64,000 nucleotides of DNA, taken from NCBI RefSeq assembly GCF_023073715.1, contig NZ_JADPKA010000026.1:299887-363886 (forward strand), written 5' to 3'. The number at the start of each line of letters is the position of its first letter. Position 1 is the first letter of the stretch. Shown here piece by piece: positions 25,674 through 33,297 of the stretch. Made by a program: the position numbers and the translations under genes. The notes beneath the pieces are model-generated. The model made no database searches. It had not been told where the DNA came from and was given only the letters and a program-made list of their open reading frames with translations. The stretch is from Bradyrhizobium sp. 164 (GTDB taxonomy: Bacteria; Pseudomonadota; Alphaproteobacteria; Rhizobiales; Xanthobacteraceae).

Positions 25674-26099
25674 ATGATTCGCAAAGCAAAAGCGGTTTGG
25701 AATGGGAGCGGCCGTACCGGAAGCGGCCACCTCTTCAGCGAATCCGGAGTGCTGGCCGAGACGGCCTATTCCTTCAAGACCCGCTTCGAGAATGAAAAGG
25801 GGACGAACCCAGAGGAGCTGATCGCAGCAGCACATGCCGGGTGCTTCACGATGTCGTTGGCATTCGTGCTGCAGAGCGCCGGGTTCACGCCGACGGAACT
25901 CGGTACCGACGCAGCCGTCACGCTCGAGGCGGACGGTAAGGGGTTCCGCATCAGTCGATCGGCACTGACCTTGCGGGGCAGGGTGCCAAATCTCGACGAC
26001 GCGGCGTTTGCTCGCTTCGCCGGCGAGGCGGAGAAGAGCTGTCCAGTGTCCAAGGTTCTCAATGCGACGGTCACACTGGATGCGAAATTGATCCAGTGA
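25674..26099 (+). CDS. OsmC/Ohr family organic hydroperoxide reductase
   Basis: This 141-residue small thiol peroxidase has both conserved cysteines of the family, in AHAGCFTMSLAF and KSCPVSKVLN. It detoxifies organic and lipid hydroperoxides using lipoylated or dithiol donors. A GAGGAGA site precedes the ATG. It is 34 bp after the molybdenum hydroxylase and probably in the same transcript, followed by cupin and Dps genes, giving an oxidative-stress tail to the operon. Confidence 0.88.
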   Translation: MIRKAKAVWNGSGRTGSGHLFSESGVLAETAYSFKTRFENEKGTNPEELIAAAHAGCFTMSLAFVLQSAGFTPTELGTDAAVTLEADGKGFRISRSALTLRGRVPNLDDAAFARFAGEAEKSCPVSKVLNATVTLDAKLIQ

Positions 26100-26136
26100 C
26101 CGCAGACTTTCGATGGTCACGAAAAGGAGAGCGCCG

Positions 26137-26565
26137 ATGACCCTCAAACATCAGCCTGATCAGGCCAACTTCAAGGCGATCCTGCCCGAGGACATCGACT
26201 GGAAGCCGTTCCCGGCGTTTCCAGTTGGTGCTCGTCTGGCGATCATGGTTGGCCAGCCCGCCGAACCTGGTCCCTATGTGGTCAGGGTCAAGCTGCCCGC
26301 CGGCGCGAAGCTGATGCCGCACAGGCACCCGGAAGATCGAATCTACACGGTCATGTCAGGTGTTTTCTACATCGGGCTCGGTAAGACCTTCGATGGCGAC
26401 AAGGTAAGGGCCTATCCGCCGGGAAGCGTCGTCGTCCTGCCCGGCGAAACCTGGCATTTCCACTGGGCGAAGTCCGGCGAATACGTCACGCAGGTGACGG
26501 CGATCGGTCCGCTCGGTCTCGAATATCACGATCTGCATGACGACCCACGCCACCAGCACGCATGA
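26137..26565 (+). CDS. Cupin-domain protein
   Basis: This 142-residue single cupin barrel has motif 1 at LMPHRHPEDRIYTVMSGVFYIG and motif 2 at YPPGSVVVLPGETWHFHW, with metal-ligand His residues in both. The function may be enzymatic or binding; nothing in the sequence decides. An AAGGAG site favours ATG 26137 over 26113. It sits 37 bp after the OsmC gene. Confidence 0.85.
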   Translation: MTLKHQPDQANFKAILPEDIDWKPFPAFPVGARLAIMVGQPAEPGPYVVRVKLPAGAKLMPHRHPEDRIYTVMSGVFYIGLGKTFDGDKVRAYPPGSVVVLPGETWHFHWAKSGEYVTQVTAIGPLGLEYHDLHDDPRHQHA

Positions 26566-26759
26566 GTGTCTTTTATCCAGCGGTCACATGGTGTCCGGCA
26601 TGCGTGAGGCCGAGCGGAGCCGGTTGAATCTGGAGGCGACCGTTTATCGCGGCGGGTTCGACGCGAAACGCGGGCGAATTTGCGTACCCCGAGGGCGGGG
26701 TCTTGGAATTGATCCTGATTCTGACGTTTTAGGAAGTATCGGCTGAAGGGAGGAAGTTG

Positions 26760-27281
26760 ATGAGTATTCGAGAAGCCAAGGCGCGGAAGACTATATCGCT
26801 CCAGACACTCACGGATTTGACGCCGGATGCGATCCGGGAGATCTCGGGTGCGTTGAACATCCTGCTTGCCGATGTGTTCGGCTTGTATCTGAAGACCAAG
26901 AATTTTCATTGGCACGTGTCCGGTCCGCACTTTCGCGATTATCACCTTCTCCTCGATGAACAGGGTGACAAGATCTTCGCCACGACCGACGCCATCGCGG
27001 AACGCGTGCGCAAGATCGGAGGCACGACATTGCGTTCGATCGGGCATATCGGCCGCTTGCAACGTATTCTGGACAACGACGCAGATTTCGTTACGCCGAT
27101 GGACATGCTTGCCGAGCTCCGAGGCGACAACAGACAGATCACCGCAGCCATGCGCGAAACACACGGCCTCTGCGACGAGTACGGCGATGTGGCTACCGCG
27201 AGTCTATTGGAAAATTGGATCGATGAAGCCGAGCGGCGTACCTGGTTCCTGTTTGAGGCTACGCGGCGCGGGGACGGTTGA
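26760..27281 (+). CDS. dps: Dps family ferritin-like DNA-protection protein
   Basis: This 173-residue mini-ferritin has the Dps ferroxidase signature KNFHWHVSGPHFRDYHLLLDEQ. Dodecameric Dps oxidises Fe(II) with peroxide, stores the iron and shields DNA in starvation or oxidative stress. GGGAGGAAG precedes the ATG. About 190 bp separate it from the cupin gene and hold nothing I recognise, so it may have its own promoter. The C-terminus NWIDEAERRTWFLFEA is typical of rhizobial Dps. It ends convergently with the kinase at 27490. Confidence 0.92.
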   Translation: MSIREAKARKTISLQTLTDLTPDAIREISGALNILLADVFGLYLKTKNFHWHVSGPHFRDYHLLLDEQGDKIFATTDAIAERVRKIGGTTLRSIGHIGRLQRILDNDADFVTPMDMLAELRGDNRQITAAMRETHGLCDEYGDVATASLLENWIDEAERRTWFLFEATRRGDG

Positions 27282-27489
27282 AATGATGCGATGACCGCAG
27301 CCTGCGAAATTGTGGAGGACGGCTTTGACGTCGCTATTGTCAGCGCCGGCGACGCGGGGATCCGGGCCGTCTGGCTCGACTGTAGGCCCGTGCATTTTCA
27401 GCCACTAACCGATAAATCAATCTCGATCCAATCGAAGGAGCGATCTACTGACTTGCAGGAAATTGAAGGGGGTAGATTTCGCAAATTAA

Positions 27490-29487
27490 TTATCCGCCTA
27501 GCTTCTCAAGCGATTGTTCCCCGATGGGCAGCATCATGCAAAAGACAGCTCCGTGAGGTTCGTTCGGCGTTGCCCAGAGACGGCCGCCATGCGCTTCGAC
27601 GATCGAGCGGCAGATCGACAATCCCATCCCCAAACCGCTGGACTTGGTCGTGTAGAAGGCCTCGAAGATACGCGCGAGGCCCGCTGAAGGCAGTCCCGGA
27701 CCGGAATCACGTACCGCGACGAGTACGCCGTCGGACTCAGCTTTGCTCGTGCTGATCGACAACTCGCGTGATCCCGCCCCGACCTCGGTCATCGCTTCGA
27801 TGGCGTTCATGATCAAATTTAGGACCACCTGTTGCAATTGCACTTTGTCCCCCAGAATGTGTGGGAGTTCCTTTGCCAGTTGCATCTTCGCCAGGACGCC
27901 ATTGTCTGACATCGCGGCGCGCGTCAGCCCCATAACGTCCAAAATTGCTTCATTGACTTCCAAGCTCTCCATCCGCACCGGCGCCTTCTTGGAGAAATCC
28001 CTAATTCGACTCAAAATATCGGCGGCCCGTTTGCCGTCGTCGATAACACGCTCGATCGCCGGCTTGGTCTTTTCCAAATTGGGTGGCTGGTGGGCGAGCC
28101 AGCGCAGCGCGGTTTCAGCATTCGTGAGCAGGGCGGCGAGAGGTTGGTTGACCTCGTGGGCGATCGAGGCGGTGAACTGGCCCATGGTGACCACACGGCT
28201 CGCGTGCGCCAGCTCCATTTGAGCATCGCGGAACCGCCGCTCGCTCTCGATCAACTCGCTCTCCGCCCGTTTGCGATCTTCGATGTCGTAGGTTGCCGCG
28301 TACCAGGCGATAACCTCGCCGTTCCTGCGCAGCGGCACACGTCGTGTAACAAACCAGCGATATTCGCCATCGGCTCTTCGAAGGCGAACTTCCGACTCGA
28401 ACGGTTCACCTGTAACAAGTGCGTCATCCCAAGCGGCTTCAAGTCGCGGAATGTCATCGGGATGAGTAATGATGCTGGTGCGCGTGGTCCATTTCGTTGT
28501 CGTGAGTCCACTGTATGTGCGTCCGACTTCATTGACGTAGTCGATGATACCGTCGGCCCGATGGCGAAGTACCAGTACAGGTACTGTGTCGATGATCAAT
28601 TGAAGCTCGTGTCTGGCCTTGGCGAGTTCGGCTTCGCTTTGTCGTAGCGCATCTTCCGTTCGCTTTCTGTCATCGATATCGAACGCGATAGCATACCATT
28701 TGATCACTTCCCCCGTTTGGTCACGCAGCGGTACGCGGCGAATACGGTGCCATCTGTACTCTCCATCGGCTTTTCGCAACCGTTGTTCCAGCTCGAATGG
28801 CTCTCCTGTCGCGATATGTTCTCGCCACTCGTGTTCGACCATTTCCTCATCGTCGGGATGCAGCGCGCTTCCCCAACGGCGGCCGCCGAAGTTGTCCTGC
28901 GAAAGGCCGGTATATTCTCGCCAGTTCTTGTTGCGGAAATCCATGAACCCGTCGGCCCGGTACCGGGCGATCAGTGCTGGGACCGTGTCAACGGTCTGCC
29001 GAATCTCCTGCTCGGCTCCTTGCGCTCTTGTTGCAGTCTCGATGCGTTCGGCGTTTTCGACGCGCAGCTTGTCATTTTGCGCCTGCAATTCCCGGAGCAT
29101 CATCTGCTGGGCGTTGAGCAGCAGTTGAAGCGAGGCCGAAGTTCTTTTCCGTGCAGCCGACAGCAACACAACAAACACTGACGCCACGATAAACAGTCCC
29201 AGTCGGAGAATATCGCTGGACTGGAGAGCGAAGGGATAGTCTGGTGAGAGAAGGGGATACTGGAGAGAAAGAAGGGTCAGCACGGAAGCGAGCGCCGCCG
29301 GGCCCGGACCTGCTGCCAAGGCCACGAACATGACCGCGCAGAGAAACAACAAGATTGCAGGATCGGCGCCCCACGAGGGATATACCGCAAAAGTCAACAC
29401 GACGCATGTTGCTGCCGAGACAACTGCAATTGCGTAATTCAGGATTATTGGCCACTTCGAGCTCCGCGAAGGAGCCGATGTCGTCAT
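27490..29487 (-). CDS. Membrane DUF4118-PAS-PAS histidine kinase
   Basis: This 665-residue kinase opens with a DUF4118-like set of membrane helices (about residues 10-110, including VMFVALAAGPGPAALASVL), then a coiled coil, two PAS domains with PAC motifs (about 150-280 and 290-410), a DHp helix with SIAHEVNQPLAAL and a HATPase domain (VVLNLIMNAIEAM, RDSGPGLP, SGLGMGLSIC). The ATG at 29487 lies seven to eight bases after GAGGAAAG. It is downstream of the FixJ-type regulator on the same strand, which makes it the most likely partner. An inverted repeat at 29558 lies in its promoter region. Confidence 0.88.
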   Translation of the reverse strand: MTTSAPSRSSKWPIILNYAIAVVSAATCVVLTFAVYPSWGADPAILLFLCAVMFVALAAGPGPAALASVLTLLSLQYPLLSPDYPFALQSSDILRLGLFIVASVFVVLLSAARKRTSASLQLLLNAQQMMLRELQAQNDKLRVENAERIETATRAQGAEQEIRQTVDTVPALIARYRADGFMDFRNKNWREYTGLSQDNFGGRRWGSALHPDDEEMVEHEWREHIATGEPFELEQRLRKADGEYRWHRIRRVPLRDQTGEVIKWYAIAFDIDDRKRTEDALRQSEAELAKARHELQLIIDTVPVLVLRHRADGIIDYVNEVGRTYSGLTTTKWTTRTSIITHPDDIPRLEAAWDDALVTGEPFESEVRLRRADGEYRWFVTRRVPLRRNGEVIAWYAATYDIEDRKRAESELIESERRFRDAQMELAHASRVVTMGQFTASIAHEVNQPLAALLTNAETALRWLAHQPPNLEKTKPAIERVIDDGKRAADILSRIRDFSKKAPVRMESLEVNEAILDVMGLTRAAMSDNGVLAKMQLAKELPHILGDKVQLQQVVLNLIMNAIEAMTEVGAGSRELSISTSKAESDGVLVAVRDSGPGLPSAGLARIFEAFYTTKSSGLGMGLSICRSIVEAHGGRLWATPNEPHGAVFCMMLPIGEQSLEKLGG

Positions 29488-29557
29488 GATCATCTTTCCT
29501 CGCCTGCTCACCGCCAGTTCCGCCTGCGGAGAGGCACTAAAGGCGATCCACAATGCG

Positions 29558-29576
29558 TACGAACGAAAGGTTCGTA
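29558..29576. promoter_or_regulatory. Inverted repeat TACGAAC-N5-GTTCGTA
   Basis: Perfect 7-bp arms with a GAAAG spacer lie 71 bp upstream of the kinase start at 29487 and 32 bp after the FixJ-type gene. There is no T-run on either side, so an operator is more likely than a terminator. The regulator binding it is unknown. Confidence 0.45.
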
Positions 29577-29607
29577 TTGCCGGAGGAGTGGACTGACGGG
29601 GATACGG

Positions 29608-30261
29608 CTATCGGCCGAGTTTCCGGAGGGTTGGTTTGAGAGCATCGGCCATCCGAACCAGCTCGGCATAAGTTCGCGCGCCCATTTTGTGCATGGCCGC
29701 ACCTCGATGAATTTTGACGGTGATTTCGCTGATCCCGAGGTCGCCGGCCACCTGCTTGTTCATCTTGCCGGTCGTGACGAGCAACATCACTTCTTGTTCG
29801 CGCGGCGATAGCGTTTCGAAGCGCTCTTTCAGTCGCGAATCGTCGTTCTCGACGACCCGTCGCTGTCGATCGCGCTCGATGGCGCCCAGGACGGCATCGA
29901 GCATGTCCTGATCGCGAAACGGCTTGGGAAGGAAATCGACGGCGCCATGCTTCATTGCGTGAACCGACATCGGAATGTCCCCGTATCCGGTCATCATCAC
30001 CACCGGAATTCCGATGCCGATCTGCACCAGTCGGGTTTGAAACTCGAGACCGTTCATATCGGGGAGTCTGACATCGAGGACAATGCAGCCAGGCCGGTCC
30101 GAGAGGTTTGCCGCAAGGAAGTCCTTCGCGGTGGCATAGGTCTGGGTCTGCAGTCCGACCGAGTCAAAGAGACCCTCCAGTGCGCCGCGCATGGAAGCAT
30201 CGTCGTCGACGACGTGCACGAGGGGCTTTTCGTTTGTGGCCTGCCGCATACCGTTTGCCAT
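29608..30261 (-). CDS. FixJ/NarL-type response regulator
   Basis: This 217-residue two-domain regulator has an N-terminal receiver (VHVVDDDASMRGAL, phospho-acceptor in CIVLDVRLPDMNG, Thr in VVMMTGYGD, Lys in LPKPF) and a C-terminal LuxR/FixJ helix-turn-helix (LSPREQEVMLLVTTGKMNKQVAGDLGIS, shown in part). Phosphorylation by a partner kinase should promote DNA binding as a dimer. It is the only DNA-binding response regulator in the window, against five kinases. It is flanked on the same strand by the kinases at 30375 and 27490. The start at 30261 is chosen; 30249 is possible. Confidence 0.9.
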   Translation of the reverse strand: MANGMRQATNEKPLVHVVDDDASMRGALEGLFDSVGLQTQTYATAKDFLAANLSDRPGCIVLDVRLPDMNGLEFQTRLVQIGIGIPVVMMTGYGDIPMSVHAMKHGAVDFLPKPFRDQDMLDAVLGAIERDRQRRVVENDDSRLKERFETLSPREQEVMLLVTTGKMNKQVAGDLGISEITVKIHRGAAMHKMGARTYAELVRMADALKPTLRKLGR

Positions 30262-30374
30262 GCACCGTCTTTTCACGGATTTGTTAGCACAAATGGAAAC
30301 GGACGGGGGATCACACCTATGTATAGTCGTGGCTGGGCTCGGCCACTCCCAGAAAGTCCAATTGTGGCGGCACT

Positions 30375-31121
30375 TTAGTTTGTGTTCGCCGCTGCCGCAG
30401 GGGCGTAGATCGAGAACAGCGACCCTTCCCCCACCACTGATCGGACTTCGATCCGGTGACCAAGTACATCGATCGCACGGCGGACGATAGAGAGCCCGAT
30501 ACCCAAGCCGTTGCTGCGTTCGGGCGCAAGACGCGTGAAGGATTCGAAGATTCGAGCCAACTGGTCTCCCGCGATGCCGATACCCGTGTCGTATACATCG
30601 ATCCTTATTTCGGACCCTTTGCGGCGGCAGCCGATCAAAATGCGCCCTCCGGCCTCCGTGTATCTTGTGGCGTTGGTCACCAGATTTTGGAGGATGCAAT
30701 CGAGCAGCACCGGATTGCTCATTACATGGGCATCCGTTGGAACGGCTCGAAGATCGATGCCTGCTTGAATAGCGGCATCTGCGTTTTCGTGTCGGAGCCG
30801 CCAGAACAGGGGCCCAAGTCCGACGGAGGACACCTCCAACGCGTTGGTCCGCTCGGCCAGGTAAAAGGCATCCACCAGACAATTGAGCTGCTCGGTCAGC
30901 TTTGCGACGGCCCGCTCTCCGCGGTCCAACCACGCTTGTTGCGGCATTTGCTCCAGGCGCGAGCGCAGCAGCGAATACGTTCCCTGAATGACCTGCAAGG
31001 ATTGCCGGAGGTCATGTCCCATCATCCCGACGATCGTCGTCTGAAACTCCTGCGCGGCAAAGGTTTTTGGCTTCCGATCCTGCACGTTCGGCGCGGCGAT
31101 GAAGTTCTCGATCGTTCTCAT
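30375..31121 (-). CDS. Short sensor histidine kinase without sensor domain
   Basis: This 248-residue protein consists almost only of a DHp helix (MGHDLRQSLQVIQGTYSLL, with the acceptor His) and a HATPase domain (LVTNATRYTEAGG, DTGIGI, NGLGIGLSIVRRA). No PAS, GAF or membrane segment is seen, so it must sense through another protein or act as a phosphatase or relay. The ATG at 31121 has GGGGG upstream. Its DHp differs from the other kinases of the window (GHDLRQ rather than AHEVNQ). It sits 113 bp upstream of the FixJ-type regulator on the same strand. Confidence 0.85.
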   Translation of the reverse strand: MRTIENFIAAPNVQDRKPKTFAAQEFQTTIVGMMGHDLRQSLQVIQGTYSLLRSRLEQMPQQAWLDRGERAVAKLTEQLNCLVDAFYLAERTNALEVSSVGLGPLFWRLRHENADAAIQAGIDLRAVPTDAHVMSNPVLLDCILQNLVTNATRYTEAGGRILIGCRRKGSEIRIDVYDTGIGIAGDQLARIFESFTRLAPERSNGLGIGLSIVRRAIDVLGHRIEVRSVVGEGSLFSIYAPAAAANTN

Positions 31122-31470
31122 GTTTTCCCCCTGTTCGCTCTCCATGGCACAGTTCGATTAAAAGCCGGTCGACGGGATCTTTGCCATCCTACGTTTCGGT
31201 GTCGCGGATCAGCTTATCGTATGATGATGGTGGGTGAGGCTCGCCGGCAAGCACTGGGGCACGACAGGGCAGGGAGGGTGCCGTCGCATGACCCTTCGGT
31301 ATGATTTGCTCAACGCCTCAGTCTGATTCTCCACATCGGTGTTTCCGCACATGGTTCGATGGCTGATCGCGTCGTGATCATCGGGTCATTGCGGCGGGGC
31401 GCCAGCCGGGCGCACGTGCGTGTCAGGCGAAGGGAGAACGTCCACCGGAGCCCGTCGTGAAGATTTTGCG
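31122..31470. other. Intergenic region between kinase and porin
   Basis: This 349-bp stretch separates two divergent genes. I see no gene, strong promoter match or dyad operator in it; the only hint is a TCGGTATGA near 31293 that resembles half of the recurring dyad. Confidence 0.5.
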
Positions 31471-32793
31471 ATGCGACAACGTACCTTCCCGGTCATCGCG
31501 CTCGCGGTGACGATTTACTTCTGGGCGGCAGTCGCGCCGGCCGCAGACCTTGCCAATACCGGCACTGATTACAGTTCGGCAGGGGTGCCCTGGTTGCTCG
31601 GCGACTGGGATGGTGCACGAACTAGATTGAAGGCCGGCGGCGTGGATTTTCAGTTGGGTTACGTCGGCGAAATTGCCGGCAATGCAACCGGCGGCTTCCG
31701 GCGCCAGGCCGCTTATGCGGATCAATGGGTTGCCGGTGTGACCCTTGACCTTGGTCGGCTGGGCCTTCTCAGAGATGGCAGCGTCCAGGTTACCTTCACC
31801 GATCGTAACGGCCGCAATTTGAGCGACGATGCAGGTCTCGGCACACTGCAGGAAGTTCAGGAGATTTACGGTCGTGGTCGGACCGCGCGCCTCACGCGCT
31901 TCTGGTATAACCAAAAATTCGCGGACGGTTTGCTGGAGTGGAAGATCGGCCGGATGCCGTTCAGCGAGGATTTTTCGGCTTTCTCGTGTGATTTTCAGAA
32001 CCTGACATTTTGCGGGACGCCGGCCGGCAATATCATCAGTAACTACATTTACAATTGGCCGATTAGCCAATGGGCGACCCGACTGAAGATCAACCTGGGC
32101 TTTGGGTATTTCCAGTTCGCTGCCTTCGACCAGAACCCCAAATATCTCGGCGTCCAGCAAGCGCTACTTCCGGCGTTCTTCTCGGAATCAACAGGTGTCC
32201 TGCTTCCGGTCGAGTTCGCGTGGTTGCCGAAGTTCGGCGATCTGCAGGGCGGATACAAGCTTGGTGGCTGGTATGATACCTCGTCAGCGCTTGACGTGGT
32301 CACCGATATCGCCGGCGGCCCGGCGGTTGTCACCGGCTTGCCATTCGTGCAAAGCCGAGGCCGATATGGCGCCTACGTCAATTTCCTCCAGCAGATCACA
32401 CGCAATTCGGTCGTCAATCCCCGCGGTGGCTTGAGTCTATTCCTCAACGTCACGGTCGCCGACCGCCGCACCGCTCTGACAGACGCCCAGGTTGCAGGCG
32501 GCCTGGTTTATAGCGGCCTGTTCCGGCCGCGGCCGGATGACGACATCGGGTTTGCCGTGGGGATGACGCAAGTGAACAGCCGGGTGGCCTGGTCCGAAAC
32601 GTTGCAGAATTTGGCGGGGCTTGGCCCGGTGCCGGTCCGGAACAGCGAGTATATCGTGGAGGCGTATTACACATATCGCCCGCTTGGCGGATTGGAGATT
32701 CGTCCGAACGTTCAGTATGTTGTCGATCCGGGCGGGATGAGCCAGAACAGGAACGCCCTCGTATTCGGCCTGAAAACCGTGGCCAATTTTTGA
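31471..32793 (+). CDS. OprB-family carbohydrate-selective porin
   Basis: This 440-residue outer-membrane beta-barrel has a signal peptide (MRQRTFPVIALAV to APAAD), the OprB opening WLLGDWDGARTRLKAGGVDFQLGY and the C-terminal end RNALVFGLKTVANF with the aromatic terminal residue needed for barrel assembly. OprB porins admit sugars and similar small polyols, which would fit the periplasmic dehydrogenase of the first operon, although the link is inference. The start at 31471 is chosen for the signal peptide; a GTG at 31420 is in frame. Confidence 0.88.
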   Translation: MRQRTFPVIALAVTIYFWAAVAPAADLANTGTDYSSAGVPWLLGDWDGARTRLKAGGVDFQLGYVGEIAGNATGGFRRQAAYADQWVAGVTLDLGRLGLLRDGSVQVTFTDRNGRNLSDDAGLGTLQEVQEIYGRGRTARLTRFWYNQKFADGLLEWKIGRMPFSEDFSAFSCDFQNLTFCGTPAGNIISNYIYNWPISQWATRLKINLGFGYFQFAAFDQNPKYLGVQQALLPAFFSESTGVLLPVEFAWLPKFGDLQGGYKLGGWYDTSSALDVVTDIAGGPAVVTGLPFVQSRGRYGAYVNFLQQITRNSVVNPRGGLSLFLNVTVADRRTALTDAQVAGGLVYSGLFRPRPDDDIGFAVGMTQVNSRVAWSETLQNLAGLGPVPVRNSEYIVEAYYTYRPLGGLEIRPNVQYVVDPGGMSQNRNALVFGLKTVANF

Positions 32794-32841
32794 ATAATCA
32801 ACAGTGCTTTCATCAACATGCCGCACGCTATAACACTCTTG

Positions 32842-32847
32842 TATAAT
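32842..32847 (+). promoter_or_regulatory. Perfect TATAAT -10 element
   Basis: TATAAT lies 72 bp before the GTG at 32920. No good -35 is seen. It falls inside the frame that would extend the receiver protein upstream to ATG 32818, and therefore supports the shorter start. Confidence 0.35.
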
Positions 32848-32919
32848 TTCTGGGCATCAGGGGCGCGTGCAAAGTTTCACTTCCCCGTTTCTTCATTCAA
32901 TTCGGGGCATGGATGCTCT

Positions 32920-33288
32920 GTGGCAAGATATCTCGAAATCGCAGTCATCGACGATGACGAGTCATTCCGAGTAGCGCTCGTGGAATCGCTGTCCTCGCTC
33001 GGATATGGGTCCAGCGGGTACGCCTCCGCAGAGGACTATGTTCGTGTTATTGGCGGCAATTCGTTCAGTTGCGTCGTTTCGGACATTCACATGCCCGGCA
33101 TGAGCGGGTTGGATCTGATGAAACACCTCGCCGCTCAGGGATCGACGACGCCCTTCGTTTTGATCACGGCGCGTTCAGACGCAAATCTGGAGGCCAAGGC
33201 CGAGGCGGCGGGTGCCGTGTGCCTGCTCAGAAAGCCATTTGAAATAGGCGACTTGATTGGGTGCATCGAAGGAGCCGTGAAAGGTTAG
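32920..33288 (+). CDS. Receiver-only response regulator
   Basis: This 122-residue CheY-like protein has IAVIDDDESF (acidic pocket), the acceptor Asp in CVVSDIHMPGMSG, Thr in VLITARSD and Lys in LLRKPFE, with no output domain. It could be a phospho-sink or adaptor. GTG 32920 is preferred because the upstream ATG at 32818 gives an N-tail with no homology that overlaps a TATAAT. It lies nine bases before the giant kinase gene, so it is a likely partner of that protein. Confidence 0.82.
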   Translation: MARYLEIAVIDDDESFRVALVESLSSLGYGSSGYASAEDYVRVIGGNSFSCVVSDIHMPGMSGLDLMKHLAAQGSTTPFVLITARSDANLEAKAEAAGAVCLLRKPFEIGDLIGCIEGAVKG

Positions 33289-33297
33289 AACATCAAG

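Noticed and set aside
26537..26746. Small plus-strand frame between the cupin and Dps genes
   Set aside because: It overlaps the cupin end, has no ribosome-binding site and no protein-like composition; I treat the region as a spacer.
30262..30933. Long N-terminal extension of the FixJ-type regulator
   Set aside because: It overlaps the neighbouring kinase gene in another frame and shows no domain; the receiver begins right after 30261.
32818..32919. ATG 32818 as start of the receiver-only protein
   Set aside because: It gives a 34-residue tail unlike any receiver and includes a TATAAT that looks like a promoter.
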